From Aureibacillus halotolerans (GTDB lineage Bacteria; Bacillota; Bacilli; Bacillales; DSM-28697), in the NCBI RefSeq assembly GCF_004363045.1, contig NZ_SNYJ01000013.1, positions 28,099-92,098 of the forward strand: a DNA stretch of 64,000 nt. Direction: 5' to 3'. Below the pieces are notes generated by a model. It was not told where the DNA came from, did no database searches, and saw only the letters and a list, made by a program, of their open reading frames with translations. A program made the translations under genes and the position numbers. Below are positions 51,286 to 59,070 of this stretch, one piece after another; within the stretch, counting starts at the first letter, position 1; each line of letters opens with the position of its first letter.

Positions 51286-51369
51286 GTCATCCAACTCCTT
51301 TTTCATAGCATGACCTGGCAACTGCTCGCTCATTCGTTTAATCACAGCCTTTTTTGTAAAAAAGCATAG

Positions 51370-51398
51370 AAAAAATCCACAAACCTCAGCTTGTGGAT
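51370..51398 (-). terminator. Terminator of the small membrane-protein gene
   Basis: ATCCACAA pairs with TTGTGGAT; the minus strand continues with TTTTTTC. The stem overlaps the last codons of the gene ending at 51386. Confidence 0.8.
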
Positions 51399-51616
51399 AA
51401 ATCCTTCTTATTCATGTTGTTTCGTTTCGATTCATTGTTTCGATCGTATAGAAAAAGTGCTCGTCCTAGCCAAAATTGGACAGCCGCGAGGGTAAACAAA
51501 CAAACGCTTAATAAGGTATCGGTTTCCAAATAAAGAATTGCTCTCATGGCTAATAAAAAGCTCACTATGAGGCAACACGCACTTCCGAAAGCAAATGTAT
51601 TAATTGGTTGGTTCAA
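51386..51616 (-). CDS. Small hypothetical membrane protein (76 aa)
   Basis: A 76-aa protein with two predicted membrane helices (about residues 7-27 and 32-55) and a polar, Asn/Lys-rich C-terminal tail. I recognise no family. The start is TTG 51616; AAAGGAG is 8 bases upstream and no ATG fits. The terminator at its end separates it from the YhfW-like gene. Confidence 0.65.
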   Translation of the reverse strand: MNQPINTFAFGSACCLIVSFLLAMRAILYLETDTLLSVCLFTLAAVQFWLGRALFLYDRNNESKRNNMNKKDLSTS

Positions 51617-51699
51617 AAGCCCATCTCCTTTAGTGCATGCTTGTCTCGTCCTGTTTTTTACTATTATGCAGGAGATGAACGTTTTATGCTTCAGGCTTT

Positions 51700-52034
51700 T
51701 GAGAAACGCTCGCTTTCTTCGTTGCTTTGCCTTGTCCGGTGCTCATTGCCCTTATGGCAACTCCGCGCCTCCCAAGCCTTCGCGCCTCGAAAGACAAGCG
51801 TTTTCAATGCGCCTGATTGCGGGGACTTTTAGTAACGATCGTTTTCTTCGTTGCTTTGCCTTCTCCGGTGCTCATTGCCCGTATGGCAACTCCGCTCCTC
51901 CCAAGACTTTGCGCCTCGAAAGACAAGCGTTTTCAATGCGCCTGATTGCGGGGACTTTTAGTAACGATCGCTTTCTTTGTTGCTTTGCCTTCTCAGGTGC
52001 TCATTGCCGGCAAAGCAACTCCGCGCTTTACTGT
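51700..52034. repeat. Tandem 129-bp repeat array (three copies, last partial)
   Basis: GTTGCTTTGCC recurs at 51721, 51850 and 51979, a period of 129 bp. Units carry CCGGTGCTCATTGCC, GGCAACTCCG, CGCCTCGAAAGACAAGCGTTTTC and GGGGACTTTTAGTAACGATCG. It is the inverted-orientation counterpart of the array at 1-299 and parallel to the copy at 1883-1992. Because 129 is divisible by three, an ORF of 242 codons stays open through it; I do not regard that as a gene. Confidence 0.9.
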
Positions 52035-52041
52035 GAATTCA

Positions 52042-52548
52042 TCATGACGGGGTTTCCATCGACACGGCGTCGGCAAGCAACTTGCTTTGTTTTCTCCGTT
52101 CGACACGTCTTGATGCTCTCTCTTCAGCTGTTTTATGCAGCATTCGTTCTTCTTCGCTTTCTGGCAAAACGCCTGGCACCGCTTGCTTTTGGCCATCATT
52201 ATCAAAAGCCACGAAGGTCAAAAACGCTGTGTTCGCCAGTCGCCTTTTGCCTGTGCTCAAATCTTCAGCGATGACCTTCACAAACACTTCCATAGAGGAG
52301 GTGCCTACCCAGGTCACATACGATTCGAGCGTGACGGCTTCATCCAAGCGAATTGGTGTCAAAAAATCCACAGAATCCATCGAAGCGGTGACGACGTTGG
52401 CACGGCTATGTCGAGACGCCGAAATGGAGGCAATCTCATCCATATAACTCAACAATTTTCCGCCAAACATTGTGCCGTGGCTATTCGTATCTATGGGAAA
52501 AATGCGATTCGTTTTCACTGTTCTTGAAGCGGCGCAAGGTTTTTTCAT
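52042..52548 (-). CDS. ykhA: Acyl-CoA thioesterase, YkhA/YciA-like hot-dog protein
   Basis: A 168-aa single hot-dog-fold thioesterase. HGTMFGGKLLSYMDEIASISASRHS (residues 24-48) forms the central helix with the catalytic Asp region, and VDFLTPIRLDEAVTLESYV follows. It hydrolyses acyl-CoAs in the cytoplasm. The C-terminus carries a charged tail (about 130-165). AAAAGGAG before ATG 52548. It follows treR by 17 bases and may be read from the trehalose operon, though functionally unrelated. Confidence 0.9.
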   Translation of the reverse strand: MKKPCAASRTVKTNRIFPIDTNSHGTMFGGKLLSYMDEIASISASRHSRANVVTASMDSVDFLTPIRLDEAVTLESYVTWVGTSSMEVFVKVIAEDLSTGKRRLANTAFLTFVAFDNDGQKQAVPGVLPESEEERMLHKTAEERASRRVERRKQSKLLADAVSMETPS

Positions 52549-52565
52549 GAACGGTCTCCTTTTTC

Positions 52566-53285
52566 TTACCCATTCGTTCGGCGTGCGAAATCAACAAAGC
52601 GAAAGCGATCGAGGCGATGTCGGGATTCTGTGTACTGGAGCGGGACTGCATCCTTTACATAGACCGTCGAACGGACAACCACAAGATGGGACGCTCCATG
52701 CATATCAAGGAAGGATTCGTCCTCAGCTGTCGTTTCTTCAGCAACCATTTCTCTTTGTGAGAAGGCAATCGAAAGCCCCAGCTGCTGCTCAAAATAAGCA
52801 AACACGGAGTCTTCTGCAATGGATTTTGTGAGTGTAGGTACAAACGATTGCCGAATAAAGTCAGTGTCCAGAATGACGGCTTCATTGTCAAATGTTCTTG
52901 TTCTCACAAGTTTCCACACAAGCTCCTCAGCTCCGCACGCTAACTTTTCCATCAGCCAAGCTGGCGGTTCAATCAACGTTAACTCATGGACTCGGGTAAC
53001 GGGTCGTTGTGACGGGGGCAGGCTGGACACGAGCTCTTTAAAACTGACGAGTCCGGACATCGGTACGTCTAAGCGATGAACATCCAGTACGATGGATCCT
53101 TTGCCTTGGACTTTTTGAATATAGCCGTCTTGTGACAGGCGATCCAACGCTTTGTGGACGGTGCTTCTTGAGGTCGCGTAGGTCGCAGAAAGATCATGTT
53201 CTGTCGCAAGGCGCTCCCCTGGAGACCATTGCCCTTCTTTAATTTGACTAGCGATGTCCTGATAAATCGTCTGGCTAATGTTCAT
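52566..53285 (-). CDS. treR: Trehalose operon repressor, GntR family with UTRA domain
   Basis: A 239-aa repressor. The N-terminal GntR winged helix has IYQDIASQIKEGQWSPGERLATEHDLS and TSRSTVHKALDRLSQDGYIQKVQGKGSIV (residues 5-68). The C-terminal UTRA domain (about 85-235) binds the effector, trehalose-6-phosphate in known TreR proteins. ATG 53285 is chosen because GAGGAG sits 6 bases before it. It is the fourth gene of the trehalose operon; the palindrome in the operon promoter (57069-57086) is its expected operator. Confidence 0.92.
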   Translation of the reverse strand: MNISQTIYQDIASQIKEGQWSPGERLATEHDLSATYATSRSTVHKALDRLSQDGYIQKVQGKGSIVLDVHRLDVPMSGLVSFKELVSSLPPSQRPVTRVHELTLIEPPAWLMEKLACGAEELVWKLVRTRTFDNEAVILDTDFIRQSFVPTLTKSIAEDSVFAYFEQQLGLSIAFSQREMVAEETTAEDESFLDMHGASHLVVVRSTVYVKDAVPLQYTESRHRLDRFRFVDFARRTNG

Positions 53286-53299
53286 TCGCATCTCCTCAA

Positions 53300-54955
53300 T
53301 TATGAAAGCTCATAGACGATGGATTCATATGGACGTAACGCAATGCTTTCAATCGCAGTCGCCGAATCCTCATGTGTAGATACGACAATCCGTGCATCGA
53401 CGTCCGTGAACGATGTTTGGAAAGTGAGTGGTTTGGCACGAAAATTGCTGACAATAAGCCAACGTCGCTGACCATGCTCGCGTACATACGCAAACACATC
53501 GGGATGGGCGGCGTCGACCAAATGAAAACGTCCCTCTGTAATAAGATCATCGGTCTTTCGCAACTTTATCAGCTTTTGATAATGATAAAACACTGACGTT
53601 GGTTTCTCAAGTGCTGCCTTGGCATGAATGCTGTCGGCGTTTTTCGCCATCGGAATCCAAGGTTCTCCCTCAGTAAAGCCAGCATTTGCATCCTCATTCC
53701 ACTGCATCGGTGTTCGTGCATTATCCCGCGATTTTTGCGCGAGGATGGCCATGATGTCTTCTTCTGACACACCTTTCTCCTTCAGGGAGTTATAGGCGTT
53801 TTTCGTTTCTACATCTCGGTACTGCGTGATGGACGTGAAGCCCGGGTTGGTCATGCCAAATTCCTCACCCTGATACACATAAGGGGTCCCTTTCAAAAGA
53901 TGAATGGTCGTGGCGAGCATCTTTGCAGCAGTGTCACGATACTCTCCATCATCCCCGTACCGTGAGACGACTCTTGGCTGGTCATGGTTGCACCAAAATA
54001 ACGCATTCCAGCCACCGCCTTCATGCATATGCGTTTGCCAGTGCGAGAGAATACGCTTCAACTCAACCAAGTCGAACGGATAATTGGTCCACTTTTCCCC
54101 ATCCTTATAATCAACCTTTAAATGATGAAAATTAAACACCATATCCAATTCTTCAGAGGAAGGATGTGTATATTGAACGCAATCCTCGACATTTGTTGAC
54201 GACATCTCACCAACGGTTATCGCGTTGTATGGCTTAAACACAGCTTGATTCATTTCATGCAGATATTCGTGGATACGTGGTCCATCGGTGTAAAAACGCC
54301 TGCCATCTCCCTTGTCATCCGACGGGAAAGTTTGGTTTTTGGATATCAAGTTAATGACATCCAAGCGAAAGCCGTCCACGCCTTTGTCCAGCCAACGTCT
54401 CATCATTTCATAGACCTCAGCACGCATCACGCTGTTTTCCCAATTCAAATCTGCTTGCGAAACATCAAAGAGGTGCAGATAATGCGCCTTCGTTTCAGAA
54501 TCATAGGCCCAAGCTGATCCACCAAATTTGGACTGCCAATTGTTCGGCAGCTCGTCCTCTGGCGTGTCCTTCCAAATGTAATAGGAGCGATACGGGTTGT
54601 CTACAGACGACCGAGACTGCCGAAACCAATCGTGTGCAGTTGACGTATGATTAATAACGATATCCATCATCAGCTTCATGCCACGGCCATGGGTCTCCTC
54701 CAATAGCTGCTCAAAATCAGCCATCGTGCCGTAGTCCGAAAAAATTTCCTCGTAATTAGAAATATCATAGCCGTTATCATTTTGTGGAGAGGCATAAATT
54801 GGCGTCAGCCAAATCATATCAATGCCCAGTTCCTTTAGGTAGTCCAGCTTCTGAATAATGCCTTGCAAATCCCCAAGGCCATTCCCGGTCGTGTCTTTAA
54901 AGCTCTTCGGATAAATTTGATAGACGGTTGCCCGTTTCCACCATGGTTCAATCAT
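53300..54955 (-). CDS. treC: Alpha,alpha-phosphotrehalase (trehalose-6-phosphate hydrolase), GH13
   Basis: A 551-aa cytoplasmic GH13 enzyme splitting trehalose-6-phosphate to glucose and glucose-6-phosphate. Conserved regions: MDIVINHTS (about residue 100), GFRLDVINLI with the nucleophile Asp (about 200), VGEMS with the acid Glu (about 252) and FWCNHDQPR (about 325). The start MIEPWWKRATVYQIYPKSF is typical. ATG 54955 follows AAAGGATG; the frame extends to 54976. Called treA in B. subtilis. Between treP and treR in the operon. Confidence 0.94.
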   Translation of the reverse strand: MIEPWWKRATVYQIYPKSFKDTTGNGLGDLQGIIQKLDYLKELGIDMIWLTPIYASPQNDNGYDISNYEEIFSDYGTMADFEQLLEETHGRGMKLMMDIVINHTSTAHDWFRQSRSSVDNPYRSYYIWKDTPEDELPNNWQSKFGGSAWAYDSETKAHYLHLFDVSQADLNWENSVMRAEVYEMMRRWLDKGVDGFRLDVINLISKNQTFPSDDKGDGRRFYTDGPRIHEYLHEMNQAVFKPYNAITVGEMSSTNVEDCVQYTHPSSEELDMVFNFHHLKVDYKDGEKWTNYPFDLVELKRILSHWQTHMHEGGGWNALFWCNHDQPRVVSRYGDDGEYRDTAAKMLATTIHLLKGTPYVYQGEEFGMTNPGFTSITQYRDVETKNAYNSLKEKGVSEEDIMAILAQKSRDNARTPMQWNEDANAGFTEGEPWIPMAKNADSIHAKAALEKPTSVFYHYQKLIKLRKTDDLITEGRFHLVDAAHPDVFAYVREHGQRRWLIVSNFRAKPLTFQTSFTDVDARIVVSTHEDSATAIESIALRPYESIVYELS

Positions 54956-55044
54956 GCTGCCACATCCTTTGCCCAATCTCTTAGTGGTTTATAGAAAAAA
55001 GTGTGGGTTCGGACATATTGTCCATTACACCCACACAGAAGATA

Positions 55045-56469
55045 TTATGCTTTTGACTTTGTAAATCTTGTTGCAATCCGACCGTATAAGAAGGTCAGTA
55101 TAAATGGAACGATGAGACAGATCGCCATCGCAATCGCATAGATCGCCCAGAAATTTTGCGGAATCGAGAAGAAGGCCGGGATACCACCAACTCCGACACT
55201 TGATGCAACAACACCGTTCACGGCTATAAACATGCCTGCAATGGAAGAGCCGACAAGCGCCATAATAAACGGATACATAAAGCGGAGATTAATCCCGAAC
55301 ATTGCTGGTTCAGTGACACCAAGGAAAGCCGAAAGCGCCGATGTTCCAGACAAAGACTTTAAATTTTTATTTGTTGTCACGAAAATAATGGCAATGGCTG
55401 CTGCCCCTTGCGCGACGTTAGAAAGTGCTAGAATTGGCCACAACGGTGTGCCTCCTGCTGCAGACAACTGTAAATCAACAGCGAGGAACGTATGGTGCAT
55501 TCCTGTCATCACAAGTGGTGCATATAATGCGCCGTACAACAAACCAGCAACAACGGCATAGTTGTCAAACAACCATGTAAACCCGTCCGTAATATAACCG
55601 CCAAGCGTGAATGCGACCGGTCCGATAAACACAAAGGACAGGAAGCCTACAACGAGGAGAGAAACCGGTACGACGACGAGCAGCTGTATGGAGTCTGGAA
55701 TGACCCGCTTTAACAGCGCTTCTAACTTTGCCAAAATGTAAGAGGCAAAAAGCATCGGCAAAACTTGCCCCTGATAGCCTAACTTTTGAACATCCATACC
55801 AAAAATGTCCCAAACAGGAATCTCATCAGCAGGCGTACTGGCATACGCCCAAGCGCTTAATAGGCTTGGATGGACAAGAATTAGACCAAGCACGACCCCT
55901 AGCAGTGGGCTTCCACCAAAGCGAGTCATAGCCGACCAACCAATCAATGCGGGCAAAAATGTAAACGCCGTGTTGGCGATAACATTAATCATATCGGCAA
56001 TACCGGCCCATTGAGGGTATTCTGTGACGATATTCGAGCCGTCAAAGAAAATATCGTTCCCTGTTAACATATTGTTAATCCCAAGCAGCAAACCGGCCAT
56101 AACGATGACGGGCACGATTGGGATAAAAATATCCGCAAGCGTTTTAATTAAGCGTTTTAGCCAATTTTGCTGGTCTGCGGCAGCGTCCTTCACATCTTGC
56201 TTTGACGACTCACCAATCCCCGCAACTTCTGTCATCTTTTGGTACACTTTATCAACAGTGCCTGCGCCGATGACGACCTGGTACTGTCCATTGGCAGAAA
56301 AAGCCCCTTTTACGAGCGGATTCGCCTCGAGCTTCTCCTTATCTACTTTGCTTTCATCCTTTAAGGCAAAACGTAAGCGTGTTACACAATGTGTCGCCGC
56401 TGAGATATTGTCTTTTCCCCCGACACCTTCAACAATATCCATGACGTTCGACTCGTTAATCTTTGCCAT
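55045..56469 (-). CDS. treP: PTS trehalose transporter subunit IIBC
   Basis: A 474-aa PTS permease. Domain IIB (residues 1-90) carries the phospho-Cys in THCVTRLRFALKD (Cys near 28). Domain IIC (about 110-470) has about ten helices with the family sequences GLLLGINNML and GVTEPAMFGINLRF. It imports trehalose as trehalose-6-phosphate. No IIA domain is fused; a separate IIA gene precedes it by 48 bases. Length and order fit TreP of Bacilli. Confidence 0.94.
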   Translation of the reverse strand: MAKINESNVMDIVEGVGGKDNISAATHCVTRLRFALKDESKVDKEKLEANPLVKGAFSANGQYQVVIGAGTVDKVYQKMTEVAGIGESSKQDVKDAAADQQNWLKRLIKTLADIFIPIVPVIVMAGLLLGINNMLTGNDIFFDGSNIVTEYPQWAGIADMINVIANTAFTFLPALIGWSAMTRFGGSPLLGVVLGLILVHPSLLSAWAYASTPADEIPVWDIFGMDVQKLGYQGQVLPMLFASYILAKLEALLKRVIPDSIQLLVVVPVSLLVVGFLSFVFIGPVAFTLGGYITDGFTWLFDNYAVVAGLLYGALYAPLVMTGMHHTFLAVDLQLSAAGGTPLWPILALSNVAQGAAAIAIIFVTTNKNLKSLSGTSALSAFLGVTEPAMFGINLRFMYPFIMALVGSSIAGMFIAVNGVVASSVGVGGIPAFFSIPQNFWAIYAIAMAICLIVPFILTFLYGRIATRFTKSKA

Positions 56470-56517
56470 GTCCTTGACCCCCTCTTTTTTAAAAACGCTT
56501 ACCTAGCGTTCGTATGC

Positions 56518-57000
56518 CTATTTTTCTACGTACATAATTTCTGTTTCGCCTTTGCTTGCCGTTTGGCCAAGCTTCTTATCAAGCGAAGACACTTCATTTG
56601 TAATCACAATTGGCGTAATGGTTGAATTGGCTTTTTGTGCAACAATGTCAAGATCGACGGTAATCAGCAAATCCCCAGCGGATACTTTATCGCCTTGCTT
56701 CACGTGCGCCTCAAACCCTTCGCCTTCAAGAGCAACGGTTTCTAGCCCAATGTGTATCAAGTATTCAATACCTGAAACAGATTGAATACCAATGGCGTGC
56801 TTTGTTGGGAACAATTGCAAAATTTCACCATCCACTGGCGATACAACTTCTCCGCTGTCTGGCTTGATGGCGACCCCATCCCCCATCATCTTTTCAGAGA
56901 ATGTAGGATCTGGCACTTCCTCTAGCCCGACAACCTGTCCTGACATTGGTGAAACGACCTTATCAGATGTAGATTTTTGACCAAATAACTTTTTAAACAT
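56518..57000 (-). CDS. PTS glucose-type subunit IIA
   Basis: A 160-aa soluble IIA(Glc)-type domain. The phosphorylated His lies in GIEYLIHIGLETV (about residue 86) and the second active-site His in FPTKHAIGI (about 71). It passes phosphate from HPr to a IIB domain, here presumably TreP. Bacillus subtilis TreP is known to rely on IIA domains encoded elsewhere; here a dedicated one heads the operon. ATG 57000 follows GGAGG at 8 bases; GTG 57006 is possible. Its promoter is described at 57040-57092. Confidence 0.9.
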   Translation of the reverse strand: MFKKLFGQKSTSDKVVSPMSGQVVGLEEVPDPTFSEKMMGDGVAIKPDSGEVVSPVDGEILQLFPTKHAIGIQSVSGIEYLIHIGLETVALEGEGFEAHVKQGDKVSAGDLLITVDLDIVAQKANSTITPIVITNEVSSLDKKLGQTASKGETEIMYVEK

Positions 57001-57039
57001 GAACACAACCTCCTAAGGATATGTGATCGATTTATAAAA

Positions 57040-57092
57040 TTTGTGTATACGTTTTCTATAGATATGATAATTTGTATATACAAATTCGTCAA
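57040..57092 (-). promoter_or_regulatory. Trehalose operon promoter with two TreR-type operators
   Basis: On the minus strand TTGACG (57087-57092) and TATCAT (57064-57069) are separated by 17 bases. A perfect palindrome AATTTGTATATACAAATT (57069-57086) fills the spacer. A second, imperfect TTTGTGTATACGTTT (57040-57054) lies just downstream, over the transcription start region; it also overlaps a weak cre-like sequence with two mismatches. This geometry predicts tight repression by TreR. Confidence 0.78.
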
Positions 57093-57278
57093 CCGATAAA
57101 ATTTTCTAGTTATATATTCCCCTGATTAGATACTTACAATCCTCAAAGCTACGAATGAATGTTTTAGGAGAAGGTTTTAGAATACCGAAAAAAAGGAAAA
57201 GTATATCGTTTCCCTCAAGAACATACCTTCAGAGGACAACCTCCTTGAAGCGAGAAACAAGAAAGGATTTGGCATGAC

Positions 57279-58043
57279 ATGAACAATTTTTTGCATGAGG
57301 CCTCAATTGACGCTGTAATTACCGTTTTGCGAGCATTTGAGCCAAATGACTTTGAACATACGGTGCAGAGCATTGCACAAAAAACTGGATTAAACGAAAA
57401 AGACGTTCAACATACCGTAGCAATGCTTCTAAAAAAGCAATTGCTTTATTATCAAGAAAGTCACAGCATGTACTGCTTAAGTAAGGAAATGTATGTCATG
57501 GGGGTCGCAGCTGGTGAATCTTTGACGTTGAGAGAAGCCGCTAAACCATGGATGGAAGAGCTACGCAACCTCACTAAAGAAACCATTCATTTGTACGTAT
57601 TGGACGGAGTGGAGCGCATGTGCCTTGAACGCTTTGAAGGACAAAACGAGATCCGCTTGTGGGTAAAAGTCGGAACAAAGCTCCCTTTATGGGATGGAGC
57701 TGCTGGCAAAGCCATTTTGGCCTATCAATCAGAATCCTTTATCACATCCATCGTTCATGAAAAGGTGGCGTCGTTCGCCCGCCAACCACTAGTAGAAGAG
57801 CTTGAACGTATCCGTCAAAATGGCGTTGCGGAAAGTATCGATGGGCGAGAAGTCGGCACCTCCTCCATTTCCGCACCCATCATGGATGCACAGCACAATG
57901 TACTTGCGAGTCTCTCTATTTCAGGCGCAACCACTCGCTTTACACCTGAACGAATCGAAGCTTTTTCTCGCCTAGCTCACGGCTATGCACACACGATTTC
58001 CACCGAGCTTGGCTACAACGAACCCATGCGAAATTTGTTGTAG
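57279..58043 (+). CDS. IclR family transcriptional regulator
   Basis: A 254-aa regulator. The winged helix (residues about 8-68) carries VQSIAQKTGLNEKDVQHTVAMLLKKQLL. The IclR effector domain (about 80-250) has LWVKVGTKLPLWDGAAGKAILAY and EVGTSSISAPIMDAQHNVLASLSISG. Ligand and targets are unknown; no sugar or aromatic catabolic genes are adjacent downstream. AAAGGA lies about 11 bases before ATG 57279. It is divergent from the trehalose operon (278-base gap) and is followed by the 21-bp-phased repeat array. Confidence 0.88.
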   Translation: MNNFLHEASIDAVITVLRAFEPNDFEHTVQSIAQKTGLNEKDVQHTVAMLLKKQLLYYQESHSMYCLSKEMYVMGVAAGESLTLREAAKPWMEELRNLTKETIHLYVLDGVERMCLERFEGQNEIRLWVKVGTKLPLWDGAAGKAILAYQSESFITSIVHEKVASFARQPLVEELERIRQNGVAESIDGREVGTSSISAPIMDAQHNVLASLSISGATTRFTPERIEAFSRLAHGYAHTISTELGYNEPMRNLL

Positions 58044-58055
58044 AAGGTTTCGAGT

Positions 58056-58254
58056 GACCGGGCACGAAACTTCTTTTTCCGGGCACTCTATCCACTTTAT
58101 CGGACACCTCATCGTGATTTCCGGGCACTTTCATTGCTTTTTCGGGCACTCGACCCTGGTTCGGGCACGAAGCCTCCTTTTTCGGGCACTTTGTCCGCTT
58201 TTCCGGGCACACCATCGTGATTTCCGGGCACTTTCATTGCGTTTCCGGGCACTT
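58056..58254. repeat. 21-bp-phased array of ten GGGCAC motifs
   Basis: GGGCAC (once GGACAC) starts at 58060, 58081, 58102, 58123, 58144, 58163, 58184, 58205, 58226 and 58247. Every interval is 21 bp except one of 19. The core is usually TTCCGGGCAC, and the remaining 11-13 bases of each unit vary. A 27-bp block (58111-58137) recurs exactly at 58214-58240. The array starts 13 bases after the iclR stop. ORFs run through it on both strands because 21 is a multiple of three, but they do not look like genes. Confidence 0.88.
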
Positions 58255-58301
58255 TTATCCCCTTCTTCTTTTTCAATCACATCCAATACTTAAATTACGT
58301 A

Positions 58302-58334
58302 AAACTCCCGCCACTGTTGGACGGGAGTTTTGTT
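58302..58334. terminator. Bidirectional terminator after the phased array
   Basis: AAAACTCCCG pairs with CGGGAGTTTT around a 10-base loop. It would end iclR transcription on the plus strand and the membrane-protein gene on the minus strand. Confidence 0.88.
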
Positions 58335-58388
58335 TATGTATCCATATGTGTCTTATATTTCGCGATCCATCAGGTGAAATTTATCGAG

Positions 58389-58778
58389 TTACTGGTACCG
58401 TTTTGCTACGATCAATTGAGTCGCAGGAAAAATGAATAGCGCCGCACACATCACGATGAGCAACGGAATATTTTTAACGTCATTTAGCTCCGCTACTCCT
58501 TCAGTTGCTATTAAAACGATTAGCATTACACCCAATAAAACAAAATAGCTGATTTTCGAGCTCACGAGCGTAATATGCTTTTCCCTTTCATCCTTGTCTG
58601 CTTCTGATTTCCCTTCAGGAGTCCCCCATACGAGGGAATTGAATAGGTACATTAGTGCCACACAGCCTAAGAAAATGGCGCCACCTTGAACCTGCCCCGT
58701 TTTCAGCCCTTCCACCACAGCAAAACCTACACTTAAGATACACACAATTGCCGAACCGTAGACAGCTATCTTTTTCAT
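58389..58778 (-). CDS. Small membrane protein paired with XRE regulator
   Basis: A 129-aa protein with four hydrophobic segments (about residues 5-22, 33-50, 76-92, 103-122) and a charged cytoplasmic middle (GKSEADKDEREKHITLVSSK). It resembles small membrane proteins encoded next to YozG-like XRE regulators in Bacilli; function unknown. Its start overlaps the XRE stop by 4 bases (ATGA). This is the second such pair in the window. Confidence 0.8.
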   Translation of the reverse strand: MKKIAVYGSAIVCILSVGFAVVEGLKTGQVQGGAIFLGCVALMYLFNSLVWGTPEGKSEADKDEREKHITLVSSKISYFVLLGVMLIVLIATEGVAELNDVKNIPLLIVMCAALFIFPATQLIVAKRYQ

Positions 58779-58984
58779 TGTTGCTCCTCCCCTGGAGTGA
58801 ACTTAAACACGTCTTCCACCCTCACCTCTAGGACAAATGCGAGCTGAAAGGCAAGATGTAAGCTTGGATCGTACTTATTGTTTTCAATGGCATTGATCGT
58901 CTGACGTGAGACGTCACAGCGCTTTGCAAGCTCGTCCTGGGACAAACCCTTTTGTTTTCGCAAAGTACGAATTTGGTTATCCAC
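58775..58984 (-). CDS. XRE family regulator (69 aa)
   Basis: A 69-aa HTH-only protein: IRTLRKQKGLSQDELAKRCDVSRQTINAIENNKYDPSLHLAFQLA, then VEDVFKFTPGEE. It is of the same type as the protein at 46327-46536. It heads a two-gene operon with the membrane protein. GGGGGCAACC precedes ATG 58984. Two 24-bp direct repeats upstream are its probable operators. Confidence 0.9.
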   Translation of the reverse strand: MDNQIRTLRKQKGLSQDELAKRCDVSRQTINAIENNKYDPSLHLAFQLAFVLEVRVEDVFKFTPGEEQQ

Positions 58985-59001
58985 AGGTTGCCCCCTTCAC
59001 A

Positions 59002-59068
59002 TTTTGTCAAATACCTTTTACATTTAGAATAGCATCAAATGCCTTTTTGTCAAATACCTTTTACATTT
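59002..59068 (-). promoter_or_regulatory. Promoter and duplicated operator of the XRE operon
   Basis: A 24-bp sequence (TTTTGTCAAATACCTTTTACATTT on the plus strand, read in two parts: TTTTGTCAAATA and CCTTTTACATTT) occurs at 59002-59025 and again at 59045-59068. Each copy contains an imperfect dyad TGTCAAA-N4-TTTTACA. On the minus strand TTGACA in the distal copy and TATTCT (16-base spacer) form a promoter reading into the XRE gene, with the proximal copy over the start region. Confidence 0.72.
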
Positions 59069-59070
59069 TA

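Noticed and set aside
51546-52274. 242-codon plus-strand ORF
   Set aside because: It runs through the 129-bp repeat array (43 codons per unit keep the frame open) and then antisense through ykhA. It has no ribosome binding site and its repeated peptide is a by-product of the array.
56480-56515. cre-like sequence in the EIIA-treP gap
   Set aside because: At least two mismatches to the consensus and a position inside the operon; too weak to call.
57940-58215. 91-codon minus-strand ORF through the GGGCAC array
   Set aside because: The frame stays open because 21 bp is seven codons. It overlaps the end of iclR, has no binding site, and the single 19-bp interval shifts the repeat frame.
58056-58254. 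CRISPR array
   Set aside because: The conserved core is only 8-10 bases and the spacers only 11-13 bases, far shorter than CRISPR repeats and spacers. No cas gene is present.
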